From contig JAIQCW010000188.1 of NCBI GenBank assembly GCA_020283715.1, positions 62,001-126,000 on the forward strand: 64,000 bases of DNA, given 5' to 3'. Below, one piece after another: positions 12,601 to 23,604 of the stretch. Origin of the DNA: Cytauxzoon felis (lineage: Eukaryota > Apicomplexa > Aconoidasida > Piroplasmida > Theileriidae). The position numbers were made by a program, and so were the translations under genes. The notes beneath the pieces were generated by a model. That model was not told where the DNA came from. It was given only the letters and a program-made list of their open reading frames with translations, and ran no database searches. Each line of letters begins with the position of its first letter. The stretch's first letter is position 1.

Positions 12601-13016
12601 TATTAACTGACAAGGTAGTATATGTATTAGCAAATAGAAACACAACAGATTGACATCTGGGCTGTTGGATGCATTTTATACGAAATGTTGTTTAATTGGT
12701 TAGAGATTTAATGTCTCATATAAACAAATATATAGTCGGCCATTCGGGAGTTTGGGATGTGGGAGTTCATTGTCGGGTTTGAGTTTATCTAATGTCAAAT
12801 TCAAACTACTACAGAACGCGTATATCAAGAATCAATCAAGGGGGTAAAATTTCCTCAGACGTATCAAATATCCACCAACTGCAAAGTTAGTTATGCAAGT
12901 AAATAGCATTTGAAATATATTTCCAGCGCTTGATCGAGAGTTTTCTATCTGTTGACCCTAACGACCGCCCTTCTATAGAGGAAGCTTTAGACTTTTCAAT
13001 ATTTTCGAAAGAATGA
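9635..13016 (+). CDS. Tousled-like serine/threonine kinase (TLK)
   Basis: TLKs are nuclear kinases acting in chromatin assembly. The C-terminal half is a complete kinase domain built from about eight exons: glycine loop LGKGGFAEVWEVF, VAIK-type lysine in AAKLHIL, ELCDGNDGDLDHYIK (TLK hallmark), catalytic loop HCDLKPGN, DFGLSK, WGGGGTIWYQPPEC, DIWAVGCILYEML and DPNDRPSIEEA, with TGA at 13014-13016. CDGND, FGLSK and the WYxPPEC activation segment set it in the TLK family. The catalytic-loop HRD is HCD (other TLKs have HYD), with Asp, Lys and Asn intact. The middle is low-complexity with a helical, possibly coiled segment (AEAKECERKMYECELF). The first exons (from ATG 9635) could belong to a separate small gene ending near 10292; the 22-base spacing to the next ATG makes one spliced gene more likely. 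The join near 10490-10555 is unresolved. Confidence 0.82.
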
Positions 13017-13042
13017 TACACCTAGTTACTATTAACAAACTT

Positions 13043-13621
13043 TTAAACACTAAACACGCTCACTATTGGTAATTTTTTTGTTTTGTGTATTGGCTTCAAC
13101 ACTTTGTACTTTTCTATACTAAAATTTGTGCTCTCCTCTTCGAAGTTATGTTTCGACGAACTTTCTTTTATGATTAGTAATTTCCTCGATACACTCATAT
13201 TACATGGATATCTACATTGAATTAGCCTCTGATTATACCCTTTATTCACTAACCACCTAATATACCCCTTAAACTTGTGAGGATCACGATTATATTTATG
13301 GGTTGGGGGATGATCATCTATCTTAGTGTTAAATAACCTTTGAATGCAATCATCTATATCTATGGAAGATATCTCATATTTTTTTTTGATAACAGCGCTT
13401 TTTATAGTAGAACACACCACCCATTTACAAAATGACTCAAATGTATAAGCAAAACTACGTTCAATGGTTTTACACCATAGTTTATTGGTGTTATCATAGG
13501 AGGTGTTAGATAAATCCGCCTCAATGTTTAATTTATTATCACCTTCAGGTACATTGGTTTCATCTTGTTCAAAATCATTCAGCATCTGATTTATATAACA
13601 TTTCCAAACCTTTTTAACCAT
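13043..13621 (-). CDS. Unknown protein (192 aa, single exon)
   Basis: An uninterrupted frame from ATG 13621 with no recognised family. There is no signal peptide or membrane span. It is predicted mostly helical, with a central block (ERSFAYTFESFCKWVVCSTI, then SAVIKKKYEISSIDIDDCIQ) whose helix-loop-helix rhythm and SSIDIDDC ending recall a histone fold only loosely. A basic C-terminal part (YIRWLVNKGYNQRLIQ) follows. It lies tail to tail with the TLK gene, 26 bases between stops. Its length and lack of a competing frame support it as real; the function is unknown. Confidence 0.68.
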   Translation of the reverse strand: MVKKVWKCYINQMLNDFEQDETNVPEGDNKLNIEADLSNTSYDNTNKLWCKTIERSFAYTFESFCKWVVCSTIKSAVIKKKYEISSIDIDDCIQRLFNTKIDDHPPTHKYNRDPHKFKGYIRWLVNKGYNQRLIQCRYPCNMSVSRKLLIIKESSSKHNFEEESTNFSIEKYKVLKPIHKTKKLPIVSVFSV

Positions 13622-14001
13622 TATAAGGTGTGGAATTTATTTTTTACAATCAAGATAATGTGTTGCACTGATCGTCAATATACAGAAACATAATTACATA
13701 ATGTAACAATAAATGTGGTTTATGACGTGATATTGTATGAACAAAATAAGGCAGCATAGAATTTAGTCGATTTGAAATCATCTACGGTTATATATTGTAT
13801 GGGTTAGTTACCACTATTGGTTGATAATTTGCATCACACTCAAGGGAAATATGTGGAATTTTAATTAAAGAAATCACATAATTTTATTTATACTAACCAA
13901 CAGCGTACTGTTACAATAGTATTCCATGTTGGATGAAATTTATTTATTTGAAATAGGTGTTTATAAAATGGTTGTATATATTAAGAATCCATAGGTCTAT
14001 A
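13622..14001. promoter_or_regulatory. Divergent promoter region, 380 bases
   Basis: AT-rich gap between the starts of the 192-aa protein gene (leftward) and the OSCA/TMEM63 gene (rightward). No frame starting with ATG is convincing. The frame of the next gene extends upstream to 13957 but only through a GTG. Confidence 0.45.
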
Positions 14002-16971
14002 ATGGTCGTCAAAGACAGTGATTTAACCAAATTCGTAGCAATCGTGGTGTTTGACATATTTCTGTTTTGTATAGCTCTTTTTGTTTGGTCGAAGTATCGT
14101 CATCGTATTATATATCGTGCACACCATGGTTTCTCCAACAGAAACAAAAAGTTTTCCAAATTGTTGAGCGAGTTGGAAAACTTCAATAAGGTAGTATTAG
14201 ATCATGGAGATGTTAAGCAACCGGGATTATTCGAAAAAAATGGTATTTCTAATTAAATTACTTTTATACATGTTATTCTTGAACATTAACCAGACTTTGA
14301 GGGTGAACATAGAGTTGCCGGAGTTAATAATGAAGCTTCCACTGTACAGTTCAATTCTGTTGTAGTTGAACCTTATGGATTGTACGTAGATATATCCAAT
14401 AACGCTGTAAATGATAGTATACCATGCGCTGACAAGTTACTCAAAGCTCTGAACAAGCTACATATTAACAAGAAATGGTGGCAGTTTTTATTTTCTACAG
14501 ACTCATGTAAGGTTAAAAATAATGAAGCAAAGTTTTATTTGAAATTTATGAGCCAGAGTTATAAGATACTTCTTGCCTGTTTTTTGGTTTCATTGGTAAT
14601 AAATGGTTTTGTGTTCGTATATTATTTGATTAATAATAAAAAGTATATATTACTGGTTTATTCAGTTGAAGACATGTTAAATTGCAAAGTTACCGCATGG
14701 GCACTGTACTTAATGACCTGGGTTTATTGTCTTATTGCATATTACTTTATATATCACATTAGGAACGATATTATGGTATGGTAATTAAATAGTATATATT
14801 AAACTTTAGTCAAAAAAACAAGTTACTGCAATATTAAGGCCTCAACTACATACTATTATGGTTTCTGGGTTCGAAAAAACAATTGTAGATCCAAATGTGA
14901 TTTATAATCACTTTGACTCATATTTTCCCGGGCAAATCATTGCAGCCCACATGGTTGTCAGGCATGATAAAAGGCTGAAGTAGGTTTACGTTTATTAAAT
15001 AATATATACCATTTAGCCTAGAAACATCTTTGGAAAATGAAAAACTCCAAATAGCTGGATTGTGCGACATTGTTTCTGCGGCACCTGGCCGTAACTATGG
15101 ATTCCAATCCGTTTTGATGTCTAAATATAACAACGATGCAAATAGGCATAATCCCGCAAATAATGATATTGATGAAGTAAAATTTGCCCGTTCATCCACT
15201 GTTAGCATAAATGATTGCAATATGAAATTTAATAAGGTGAAAAATCTTAATGTTAGGAAGTCTGTTTCCTCGTACAATTTAACTACAGCATTGTTTGAAC
15301 GCAATACAACCCCTAGATCTAAAAGTGTGATTGATAGGGAATTGTATGAGTGTTATGGAGATATGAGACAAGTGTTCATAAAGCACATGGATAAGCTTGA
15401 TAAGCTTAAAAAATATATAGATGAAGTATGTTAACGATTCATAAAAAATCTATAAAATAGGAGAGGGGTAAGGTACACAATGTTTCGGCAAGGGTTTGCT
15501 TTATATCATTTGCTGACTCTAATCTTGTTTTACATATTTTGAAAGGTTTGAGTCCGGAGCATCCATAATTATATCGTGTAGATTGCAAGATTTTGGAATC
15601 AAAGTATAAGTGGGACATATCACCTGCTCCACACCCAAGTGATATTATTTGGAGAAACCTACACATATCGCAAACAAACGTTATATTCCGCACAATAATT
15701 TCAAACATTTTAACGGTCATTTTTTATATTGGTGTGACATATATATTATCAAAATTCAATATGATTAAACGCTTTAATAAAGGTGAAACTAATTTGATAG
15801 GTACCGAATTTTTTATATCTATTTAAATACATTTTAGGTATACTTGACGGTGATAAAACGGTAAAGAATTCGTTCTGGCACGGTATTTCAAGTGATAAAA
15901 TTAAATTAGACCTATAGGTTTAATACAATCCTTTGTTACTATTACAATTAATTCTTGTGTTCACCCCCCCGTTATATTGTTACTTTCATATAAAATAGGT
16001 TTGAATTAGTTAATTTCACAATATTAGCTCAGGTTTTTGGACACAGGGATCATTTCAAACCTATTTGTTGTTCGTGCATGTATTTTATATGCTTACTATT
16101 ACAATTTTTGTACCGTTACTAGCCTCAATGATTGCTATTTGGGTTTGTTTTGAACATCACACTCACAAAATATTTAGAGGCTATTTAACGGTGAGATTAA
16201 TTTATTGTCAGTAGAACTCGGAAAGATGTTAATAAATACTTCTTGGACTTATGGTACGATATATGTTATTAATGCAACATTCTTGGGCACTATTAACCCG
16301 TTGTTACAAACATCGCAAATTATAAGTAGGTTAATAGATATTGATATAGTTTAAACTTTAGTACGTTATATTTCACAACGATTATTTAATTTTGATACTA
16401 GAACACCACCATTTGATCTGGGTTATTGGTACGCGTATCACTTATCCACATTCACCATGATATTGTTGTTCAGGTATGCATAGTAAGATGAATAATTGAA
16501 TATATTTAGTGTTTTTGTTCCGTATCTGCTGATATTAGGCGTCGCGTATTTCGTGCTTCGTTATTACGTAGATAGGCACAACATATCTTTCCGTATAAAC
16601 GAAATACACATGGATAGTGCCGGTAGCATATCTACTTCTGTCGTAAAAGTTATGTTGATCTGTGTATCTCTGGTACAGTTTATAATGTCAGGAGTTTTTG
16701 CAAACTGCCAAGAAATTTTGCCACCGATATGTATTATGCTGTTGCACATAGCACCTGTGGTTAGTCAATGTGTAATATAATCAATCGTATAATGCAGACT
16801 ACGTGGTTGTTACTTTATGGTTCCAATTGTGATTCCGTTATTGAATCTGTAATATCGTTTTATACAATCAAATTAAAGCCACTCAACAGAAAAATGATTC
16901 AAATTATACAAGTATGCTATATGCATCCTTGTGACGTTAATGATCTAATAAATTTTAAGTCTAATAAGTGA
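14002..16971 (+). CDS. OSCA/TMEM63 (CSC1-like) channel family protein
   Basis: OSCA/TMEM63 proteins are multipass membrane proteins; plant and animal members are mechanically gated, calcium-permeable channels. About eleven small introns separate the exons. TM0 is at the N terminus ([19 protein letters not shown]), another pair follows at 14570-14760 ([38 protein letters not shown]), then the large cytosolic loop with IMVSGF and [12 protein letters not shown]. Next comes the family signature [15 protein letters not shown], then a run of membrane segments including [38 protein letters not shown] and the C-terminal [20 protein letters not shown] and [20 protein letters not shown]. The start at 14002 was taken over the upstream GTG. 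One inferred intron is only 19 nt (ending at 16029). Stop at 16971 follows a short soluble tail. Confidence 0.87.
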
Positions 16972-17063
16972 AAATTAAATTTAAATATAAATCTTAAGTT
17001 AAAAATTTTAAATATTTAAGTTAGTAATGTAGATCGTATTATTTTATTAATAAAATACGGAAT
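16972..17063. other. Short spacer between OSCA gene and tRNA
   Basis: AT-rich, with A/T runs just 3' of the tRNA gene on its own strand that may include its transcription end. Nothing else seen. Confidence 0.4.
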
Positions 17064-17092
17064 GCGTCAGCCGGGAGTCGAACCCGGGTCGC

Positions 17093-17128
<36 letters not shown>

Positions 17129-17134
17129 AGACGC
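17064..17134 (-). tRNA. tRNA-Gly, anticodon TCC
   Basis: A 71-nt cloverleaf reads on the minus strand from GCGTCTG to CTGACGC. The T arm is intact (CCGGG-TTCGACT-CCCGG), with A-box-like GTAGTCCAACGG and B-box GGGTTCGACTC. The anticodon arm is TCTGC-CTTCCAA-GCAGG, giving anticodon TCC, which reads GGA glycine codons. The acceptor stem pairs except for one T-T opposition at pair 6-67. No intron and no encoded CCA. It is the only tRNA gene I could find in the window. Confidence 0.93.
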
Positions 17135-17316
17135 TACGTTAGGGAGAACATTTTAATGGTCACTAATTTTTTATAAAAATCAATTTAACATAGATAGGGA
17201 CAGGTCACATATTAGAAAGACAATCATTAAAATTTTAAAGGTGACTATCTTATATGTCACAGTACATATTCTATGTTATCAACTAAGAAGATGAAAAAAA
17301 TGATTAAATTGCTTGA

Positions 17317-17880
17317 TTAACTCATGAACGCTGCAATTATCTTGATACAACCATTGTAATTTATTACAGTATTTTCCCCTTCAAGTGACGTATTAGAATC
17401 CTTTAAACTCATGTGTTCGTTAGAATCATTAGAACGAGGTACCTTTACTTGGTCGATAGAAAAATCATTATAATCACCTCCTAAAACTTAGATAATTATC
17501 TATATTTTTGAATAAATTAAGTGTCTAACATTGCCTATTATCGCTGTTGATGCATAATTTAAATGTTGGATTTTTTACATAAAATATCCAAGTGTCATTT
17601 TTGAATTTGTATTGTTTCAATTTACCGATCATAATGTGCCTATGTAAGACAAAATTGCTGGAAGTTAAAAGTGTTCTACATTGCTGAAGTTAGTATTATT
17701 TAAATGAATATTATTAATAAAATGACTTACGAGTGATGCTTCTTTTATTATTCTGGTGGCAGTTTCCTTTCTTATGAATGAATCTTCCAACATTTGGTCC
17801 AACGTAACTAGCAGAGAGTCTAGGAGAAACGAGTGTTCAAGAAAGTGATCAAATGCTTCGCTTTCATCTATCCGTATCAT
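17317..17880 (-). CDS. TFIIA gamma (small) subunit homologue
   Basis: TFIIA stabilises TBP on promoters for RNA polymerase II. Exon 1 (from ATG 17880) encodes the helical part (LEHSFLLDSLLVTLDQMLED ... TATRIIKEASL), resembling the four-helix half of TFIIA gamma. A 47-nt intron leads to exon 2 in phase (QCRTLLTSSNFVLHRHIMIG), which continues with the beta-barrel signature GKLKQYKFKNDTWIFYVKNPTFKL, comparable to the family's GxLxxYRFCDxVWTF. A further intron joins to DYNDFSIDQVKV and a C-terminal GCIKIIAAF that mimics the family's final KVKIVAC strand, ending at TAA 17319-17317. The roughly 30 extra residues (PRSNDSNEHMSLKDSNTS) before the last strand would be an insert compared with the usual ~110 aa. 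The last splice site (AG after GG) is the weakest part. Confidence 0.7.
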
Positions 17881-18550
17881 TATTTAAGGTATCTTACAAA
17901 ATTCATATATAAACGACGAAACAAAGACTATATAGATTATTTTATATTATAACTTATTGGGTGTAAATTATTAACTGTGTTGATATAATCGCGATGAAAC
18001 AATATAATTGTTTATCTTTTAGAATTAATGTTTCACTATTTTAAAAACTTGATGGAATTTTTATATCATGCATATTGTACTCCTTCTGCATATTAATTTG
18101 TACTCTAATTCATTTTGGGCATTGTATGCGTTATTGCTTTATATCACATATAATACCCTAATTTTCTTAGTAAAAATGTTACATAATATTATTTGTTTAA
18201 TTCGAACCTATGTTTGGCTATTTGGGTAATAGGATATCTGCGTTTATATACGCTTGCCTACTATTTTTTTTAGTTAATCACATAACTTTAACTCGGCCAT
18301 TATATACCTATCGTTACTGTTACTGTTAATTAATGTTGGATTTATATAATTATAGATATACTATATAATTTGCATACCCCCGGTTGTTCTTAGAATTACA
18401 AACCCTCATTCCACAACATAGAATTTCATCGTTATTATTGCCAACCAAAACATGAATTGCACGGAGGTGATATTGAATACAGTTAACCGATAATTACGAA
18501 TGGGACTATATTAAAAACTTAAGAATGTTATGAATTCTAGAAGTGATATT
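17881..18550. other. Intergenic, 670 bases, nothing recognised
   Basis: AT-rich sequence between the start of TFIIA gamma and the stop of VPS26, both leftward. It should hold the TFIIA promoter and the VPS26 3' end. Both strands were read without finding a frame or structured RNA. Confidence 0.45.
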
Positions 18551-19717
18551 CTATCCCAGATGATCCCTCCAAAGTTCAATTTCTTGTTTTTTAAAGTATC
18601 TTTTGTCATCTTCATCTACAATCATCAGGTTAATATAGTGTTTGACAGTTAACTTGTTTTGAACGTTTTTATACGTTGGACACAAGTCTAGACCATTAAG
18701 ATAAAGTCTAACTGGAATGGATTCGCCTGCAATAATTTGTCTAATACTGGGATGGACTAACCTTTTATAGGTGCCCCATCCATTATTTCAAAATTGGTTA
18801 TGGTAACTGTCTCATTTATAGTACTACGACCTAATATATTTATTATAACCAAATAATAAAACGTGCCTAGACATATAGATTCCACTCGCTGTATAGCTAT
18901 CTCCATAAACTTTACATTTATTGAAACCAAAAAAAAGTATACCTAATATTATAGATGAATAGCTAGTATCCATTACCTTTCCCAATATTACATCCCTTAA
19001 ATGATATTTTGATTTGTTATATTCAAATTCTATATGAAGGGAATCTTCGATACCAACCTGATATTAACAGCAATTGTACTCAAACAAAATACCTCCATCT
19101 TTATTGTGTTATTAATTTTTGGCGGCACTCCCAAGTTTTGTATAATAAACGTGGCCTCTTTGCATATATTCCTATTTATTTATGGTGTATAAACTAAAAT
19201 TATTACCCTCCGTAACCCCTAATTATAGTTATACGAACAAAATAGTACAATTTGATATTTATGCCGGAATATGATTCATTTTCTATTCCCACCAGGGGGA
19301 ACTTCCACTTGTACTGTTTGCTTTCAATCAACATTCCTTAAAGAATGTTATTTTAAAATTGATAATGTTACCTGATGGTTCTATTTCTTTTGACATGACA
19401 AAAAAGTCATAGACTCCCATCTTCTCGTAGAGTGTGTCTAATGGTATATATGGGCAATATATCTATCAACATACCGCTTTGTCCTATTAATTCCACCTTA
19501 ATTCCACTATGTTCTAGGCGTTTACCAGGTTTCAAACTTAAAAATGCAGTACCACTGATGTCTTCGCCGTCCTATATACATGCATGTATATATATATATA
19601 GCTTACAGAAAATATTGGACATTTAACACTTTTTTGAATATTATCTACATAAGCAAATGATCTGCTTGGATCGGCGTCGATCTCTATGTCCAACGAACAG
19701 GAACTGCCAAAAAACAT
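18551..19717 (-). CDS. VPS26: Retromer subunit VPS26
   Basis: VPS26 is the arrestin-fold subunit of retromer, which recycles cargo from endosomes to the Golgi; in apicomplexans the route also serves secretory organelles. The start at 19717 gives [21 protein letters not shown], the VPS26 N-terminal strand. Exons then include a stretch equal to the family's PGKRLEHxGI region. The C-terminal half is unmistakable: [10 protein letters not shown], then [20 protein letters not shown], then [34 protein letters not shown] and a stop at 18553-18551. Around seven short introns are needed, and the middle exons (18,780-19,500) were followed only roughly. The tail after the WR motif is very short, as the flexible C terminus of other VPS26 proteins is missing. 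VPS29 lies about 30 kb away at 49,320. Confidence 0.9.
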
Positions 19718-20529
19718 AGACAACTATTAGAAAATACATATATAATAACTATTCTAGGGGTTACCATTATTAAATAGTATAATTTATTGCGATGAAAATA
19801 AAATAAATATAAGGAACATATTTGCTGAATATATAAACAATATAAAATCCGTGCTTTTTGATGACCACCTGTATTACACCTAACTAATCATCACCATTTT
19901 CAATGGTGTTGAAAGGCTCAATTTAAATTATAAATTACTGAAATCGTATAATAGTTATATTTGTAACAATAACCCAAATATGTAACAGAATATAAGTGTC
20001 TACCCTTTTTTAAAATTATTATTGCCATTGACACATATGCACACATGTGTCTATATTTGATATTTATTTAACTATGTACTATTGCTCTTTACATTAGAGA
20101 TATGATTTGTTTATGTAAATACAAAATATATGCTATTTTTATGCGAATGTCTTATTAGGTCATATGCTTATTGGTTTCATAAACGTAGGACCAATCCCCA
20201 ATTTATAATATGTTGAAATGATCCTGATTAAATATGTATAATACTAATTCAGTAATATTTGTTATTGATTTCCAAATATCAACCTCATTCGTATCTACAA
20301 TGTCGTGTACGTTCTATGTATATTGATTTTATTAAATAACATCAATTTTACTATGAGTACCTACGTTATCAAAAAATTAATGAATCATTTTGTAATAAAT
20401 ATGGATTGTGATGGGACATTTATATTGTAAGTTGCCCAAATGATACATGTTCATATATCTGATACCATGTCACCACTCTAGCAGGCGCTTTATACTCTTG
20501 ATAATTTACATAGTGACATTGTTTTTATA
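19718..20529. promoter_or_regulatory. Divergent promoter region, about 810 bases
   Basis: AT-rich gap between the VPS26 start (leftward) and the RTEL1-like helicase start (rightward). No reading frame above noise and no RNA gene was seen. It includes the promoters of both genes. Confidence 0.45.
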
Positions 20530-23409
20530 ATGCCTACACATTCGGATTCTATTCATCTGATTGAAGGAATTGAGGTAAGGTTTCCATATCCACCATATAA
20601 GAGCCAGACCTCTTACATGAAATCTGTAATTGCAGCTGTAAAAGATAGTAAAAATGCCCTAATAGAGTCTCCAACCGGCACTGGAAAAACTTTGTCACTA
20701 ATTTGTTCCTCTATTGCTTGTTTATGGAATTACAAAAACAGTGATAAAAGTGTTTTCAAATCTGATTTTAATGTCAATAGCAATGTTTCATTGGAATATT
20801 CTCTATTGAATAAAATGTCTGAGTTAAGGAAGCCGGCAAATCCTGATTCGAAATTATTCAAACAGCGTAATAATGAAAGGATGCATATAATTTATGCGTC
20901 CAGGACTCATACACAACTTAGACAAGTCGTGAGGGAGGCGAAAAAAAGCTCGTACAGTAAAGAATTTGCCCTCAGAGGTATAAAAGTGGCTTTATTGGGA
21001 TCAAGAGACCAGATGTGCATAAATCCTGCAAAAAATAAAGTTTCCGGAGAGGCTTTAAACGTTATATGTAGAAACATGGTAAAAGATCGCAAATGCAGTT
21101 ATTATAATGGATATAAGACAGGTAAAATAGCTGAAGATATATCATTTTTTGAGTTAATGGACATCGAGGATCTGGTATCGCTCGGTAAATCTAAGAAATG
21201 CTGTCCATATTACGCAGCAAAAGATGCCCATGAACTTGCCGATTTAACTTTGTTACCTTACAACTATCTTTTATCACCTACTATACGCGAATCAATGGAA
21301 GTTAACTTGCAAGGAGCCATACTAATAATAGATGAGGCTCATAATATTGAATCATTGGCTGAAAGTGCTGCCTCTTTTCATATAAGACAGGTTGATATTG
21401 CCAGATACATGGCTACTTTAAGAAGGTTTGCACAATATCACAAAGACTATTTAATATCTGTTTGTTCAAAGGATAATGAATCTGTTGTATCAATTGATCT
21501 AGGAGCCCTGGCAAAACTAGCTAATTCACTAAAAAAAATTGATGATTTTTTATCGGCTGTAACTTTAAACGAATATGACGAAAATACCGATTCAATAACA
21601 AATTCCGGAGATTCTTCTTGGATAGTGAAGGAGATAAGACGTAAACATGCGATATATAAGGCGAAAACTATTATTGATTACTTGATGGGTGATTTCGGTT
21701 TAGGAGCCTTACGAAAGATTCAAATTGATGAAGTTATAAAGCATTCTATAACTGCTTTTTACACCGGGCTTTCAAATTCTAACCAATTCGATGATTCATT
21801 TGTTTCTCAGTATAACAACAAGATAATACAAGAAGATATTCAATCATTAGAGTCATTAAGAATTATGTTGTATCACATTTTTTCCAGGGAGATATTGACA
21901 TGTCCAGAGTATTTTAATGTGTTAATAACTAATGATGAGAAATTTAACAATTTCAAAAGTATGCCAATGAGCCATCCTTTTAGTTCTGGTTGGAATAATA
22001 AGATTAACAAATTATCTGCTAACGATCCTCCATCAGATATTCCGGTTTCACGACAGACTATAAATACTCTTCCAAAGATTATGAGTTTTGAATGTCTACA
22101 GGCAACGCCTACATTTCTCCACTTGAAAGATGAGGGTGTAAGATCTATAATACTAACGTCTGGGACATTGGCACCCCTGGATTTATTGGAAAAACAGATC
22201 GGCGGAAACAAGTTACCATTTGAAATTAAACTACAAAATAAACACGTTATAGATCCATCAAGAATTTGGGCTGGTATAATTACTGGTTATAAGACCGATA
22301 ACAATATACTAACATCTACATTTTCTACTCGTATGACTACACCATATGTAATGGCGTTGGGTGAGTCGTTATTATCATTTATTAAAACAGTACCCATGGG
22401 AGTTTTGGTATTCTTTAGTTCATATCCTGTTATGGAACAGACAGTCTCTATGTGGAAGCAGTTCGGATTATATAGCAAGATGGAGATGATAAAATCTATT
22501 TTTATTGAGTCAAAATCTACCACAAGCTCTACTGCAGGATATCATGATTATAACAAGCTTGATAGTTCTTATGCGCAAATACATACACAAATCATGGAGT
22601 ATAAGTCGCATATAGCCAAAGGTAAAGGTTCTGTATTTATAGGTATTTGCCGTGGAAAAATTGCGGAAGGCATAGATTTTAGTGATGATTATTGTCGTGG
22701 TGTTTTTATGTGCGGGATACCGTATCCTAATCGATACGACACAATAACAGCACTTAAAATGGACTATCTTAGAGCGAATGGAAACAACTTTGAATCAAAT
22801 GACGGTGCGGATGTTGCATCTGATTGGTACGTCACACAAGCCGTGAGAGCGATCAATCAGGCCATAGGGCGTTCTATAAGACATATCAACGATTATGGTG
22901 CAATTTTATTGGCAGATTCTAGATACCAGTCATCAACTATTAGACAAAATATTAGTTCGTGGGTATCTAGCAATATCCAAGTTTATCAATCAATTGATGA
23001 CTCACTGAGTGATTTGAACGTTTTTTTTAAAAAAATGTCAAATGGACAAGGTTTAAATAAATCTTCGAGCGCTGTACCATATGTAAATAGTTATAAATTG
23101 AATAATACAGTTAATATTTCGAATTATTATGAACTGCTAAATTTTAAATCCAGGAAGTCGTCGTACAATCAGAACCCCAAGTCTATGCCCCTATCTATTC
23201 ATAGATCACAAACTCATAATAAAAGATCATATTCGGGTATGAATAATAGTAAAAGAGGGTTAAAAATTGAGGCTGAGACAGGTAATAATGGTGGAAAGAG
23301 AGAAACGGATACATCAACTAATGGTGCTTCATGGGCATCGACGGATGAATGGTCCTACACTGAGGAGATACTACCTCTTAATGTTTCCAAATCAAGTTCA
23401 TCAAAGTAG
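20530..23409 (+). CDS. RTEL1-like DEAH helicase of the XPD/FANCJ iron-sulfur family (959 aa)
   Basis: Superfamily 2 5'-3' DNA helicase; RTEL1 unwinds D-loops and G-quadruplexes to guard telomeres and control recombination. A single uninterrupted exon, unusual beside its intron-rich neighbours. Seen in order: GIEVRFPYPPYKSQ (Q-motif region), Walker A ESPTGTGKT at about residue 46-54, IIYASRTHTQL (motif Ia), four cysteines fitting the Fe-S cluster (QMCINP, VICRN, RKCSYY, CCPYY, about 160-235), LPYNYLL, the DEAH box (IIDEAHNIES at 268-271), LTSGTLAPL, GVLVFFSSY, GKIAEGIDFSDD and QAIGRSIRH. The N-terminal wording fits RTEL1 best, but DDX11/Chl1 and FANCJ are close relatives. No clear PCNA-binding box was found in the low-complexity tail. 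Confidence 0.88.
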   Translation: MPTHSDSIHLIEGIEVRFPYPPYKSQTSYMKSVIAAVKDSKNALIESPTGTGKTLSLICSSIACLWNYKNSDKSVFKSDFNVNSNVSLEYSLLNKMSELRKPANPDSKLFKQRNNERMHIIYASRTHTQLRQVVREAKKSSYSKEFALRGIKVALLGSRDQMCINPAKNKVSGEALNVICRNMVKDRKCSYYNGYKTGKIAEDISFFELMDIEDLVSLGKSKKCCPYYAAKDAHELADLTLLPYNYLLSPTIRESMEVNLQGAILIIDEAHNIESLAESAASFHIRQVDIARYMATLRRFAQYHKDYLISVCSKDNESVVSIDLGALAKLANSLKKIDDFLSAVTLNEYDENTDSITNSGDSSWIVKEIRRKHAIYKAKTIIDYLMGDFGLGALRKIQIDEVIKHSITAFYTGLSNSNQFDDSFVSQYNNKIIQEDIQSLESLRIMLYHIFSREILTCPEYFNVLITNDEKFNNFKSMPMSHPFSSGWNNKINKLSANDPPSDIPVSRQTINTLPKIMSFECLQATPTFLHLKDEGVRSIILTSGTLAPLDLLEKQIGGNKLPFEIKLQNKHVIDPSRIWAGIITGYKTDNNILTSTFSTRMTTPYVMALGESLLSFIKTVPMGVLVFFSSYPVMEQTVSMWKQFGLYSKMEMIKSIFIESKSTTSSTAGYHDYNKLDSSYAQIHTQIMEYKSHIAKGKGSVFIGICRGKIAEGIDFSDDYCRGVFMCGIPYPNRYDTITALKMDYLRANGNNFESNDGADVASDWYVTQAVRAINQAIGRSIRHINDYGAILLADSRYQSSTIRQNISSWVSSNIQVYQSIDDSLSDLNVFFKKMSNGQGLNKSSSAVPYVNSYKLNNTVNISNYYELLNFKSRKSSYNQNPKSMPLSIHRSQTHNKRSYSGMNNSKRGLKIEAETGNNGGKRETDTSTNGASWASTDEWSYTEEILPLNVSKSSSSK

Positions 23410-23604
23410 ACTTTAAATGCATTATATACGTCTTGAGTTATGTTTATCAGAAAACATGTGCTCGGTTAACAAGCGTTAAAATTGTAACTGCCACTAATAT
23501 TTACGGATACATGAACTTATATTCAAGTTAGAAATATTGTGTTACCAATTGTAACATAATTCTTAAATATGATGTGAAATACTAATTTTGTGTTGGTATG
23601 GATC
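23410..23604. other. Short convergent spacer
   Basis: About 195 bases between two stops facing each other. It must hold both transcript ends; nothing else seen. Confidence 0.45.

Noticed and set aside
17000..17200. A second tRNA or snoRNA next to tRNA-Gly
   Set aside because: No second TTCGA-type T arm or box C/D pair could be paired into a structure in the flanks.
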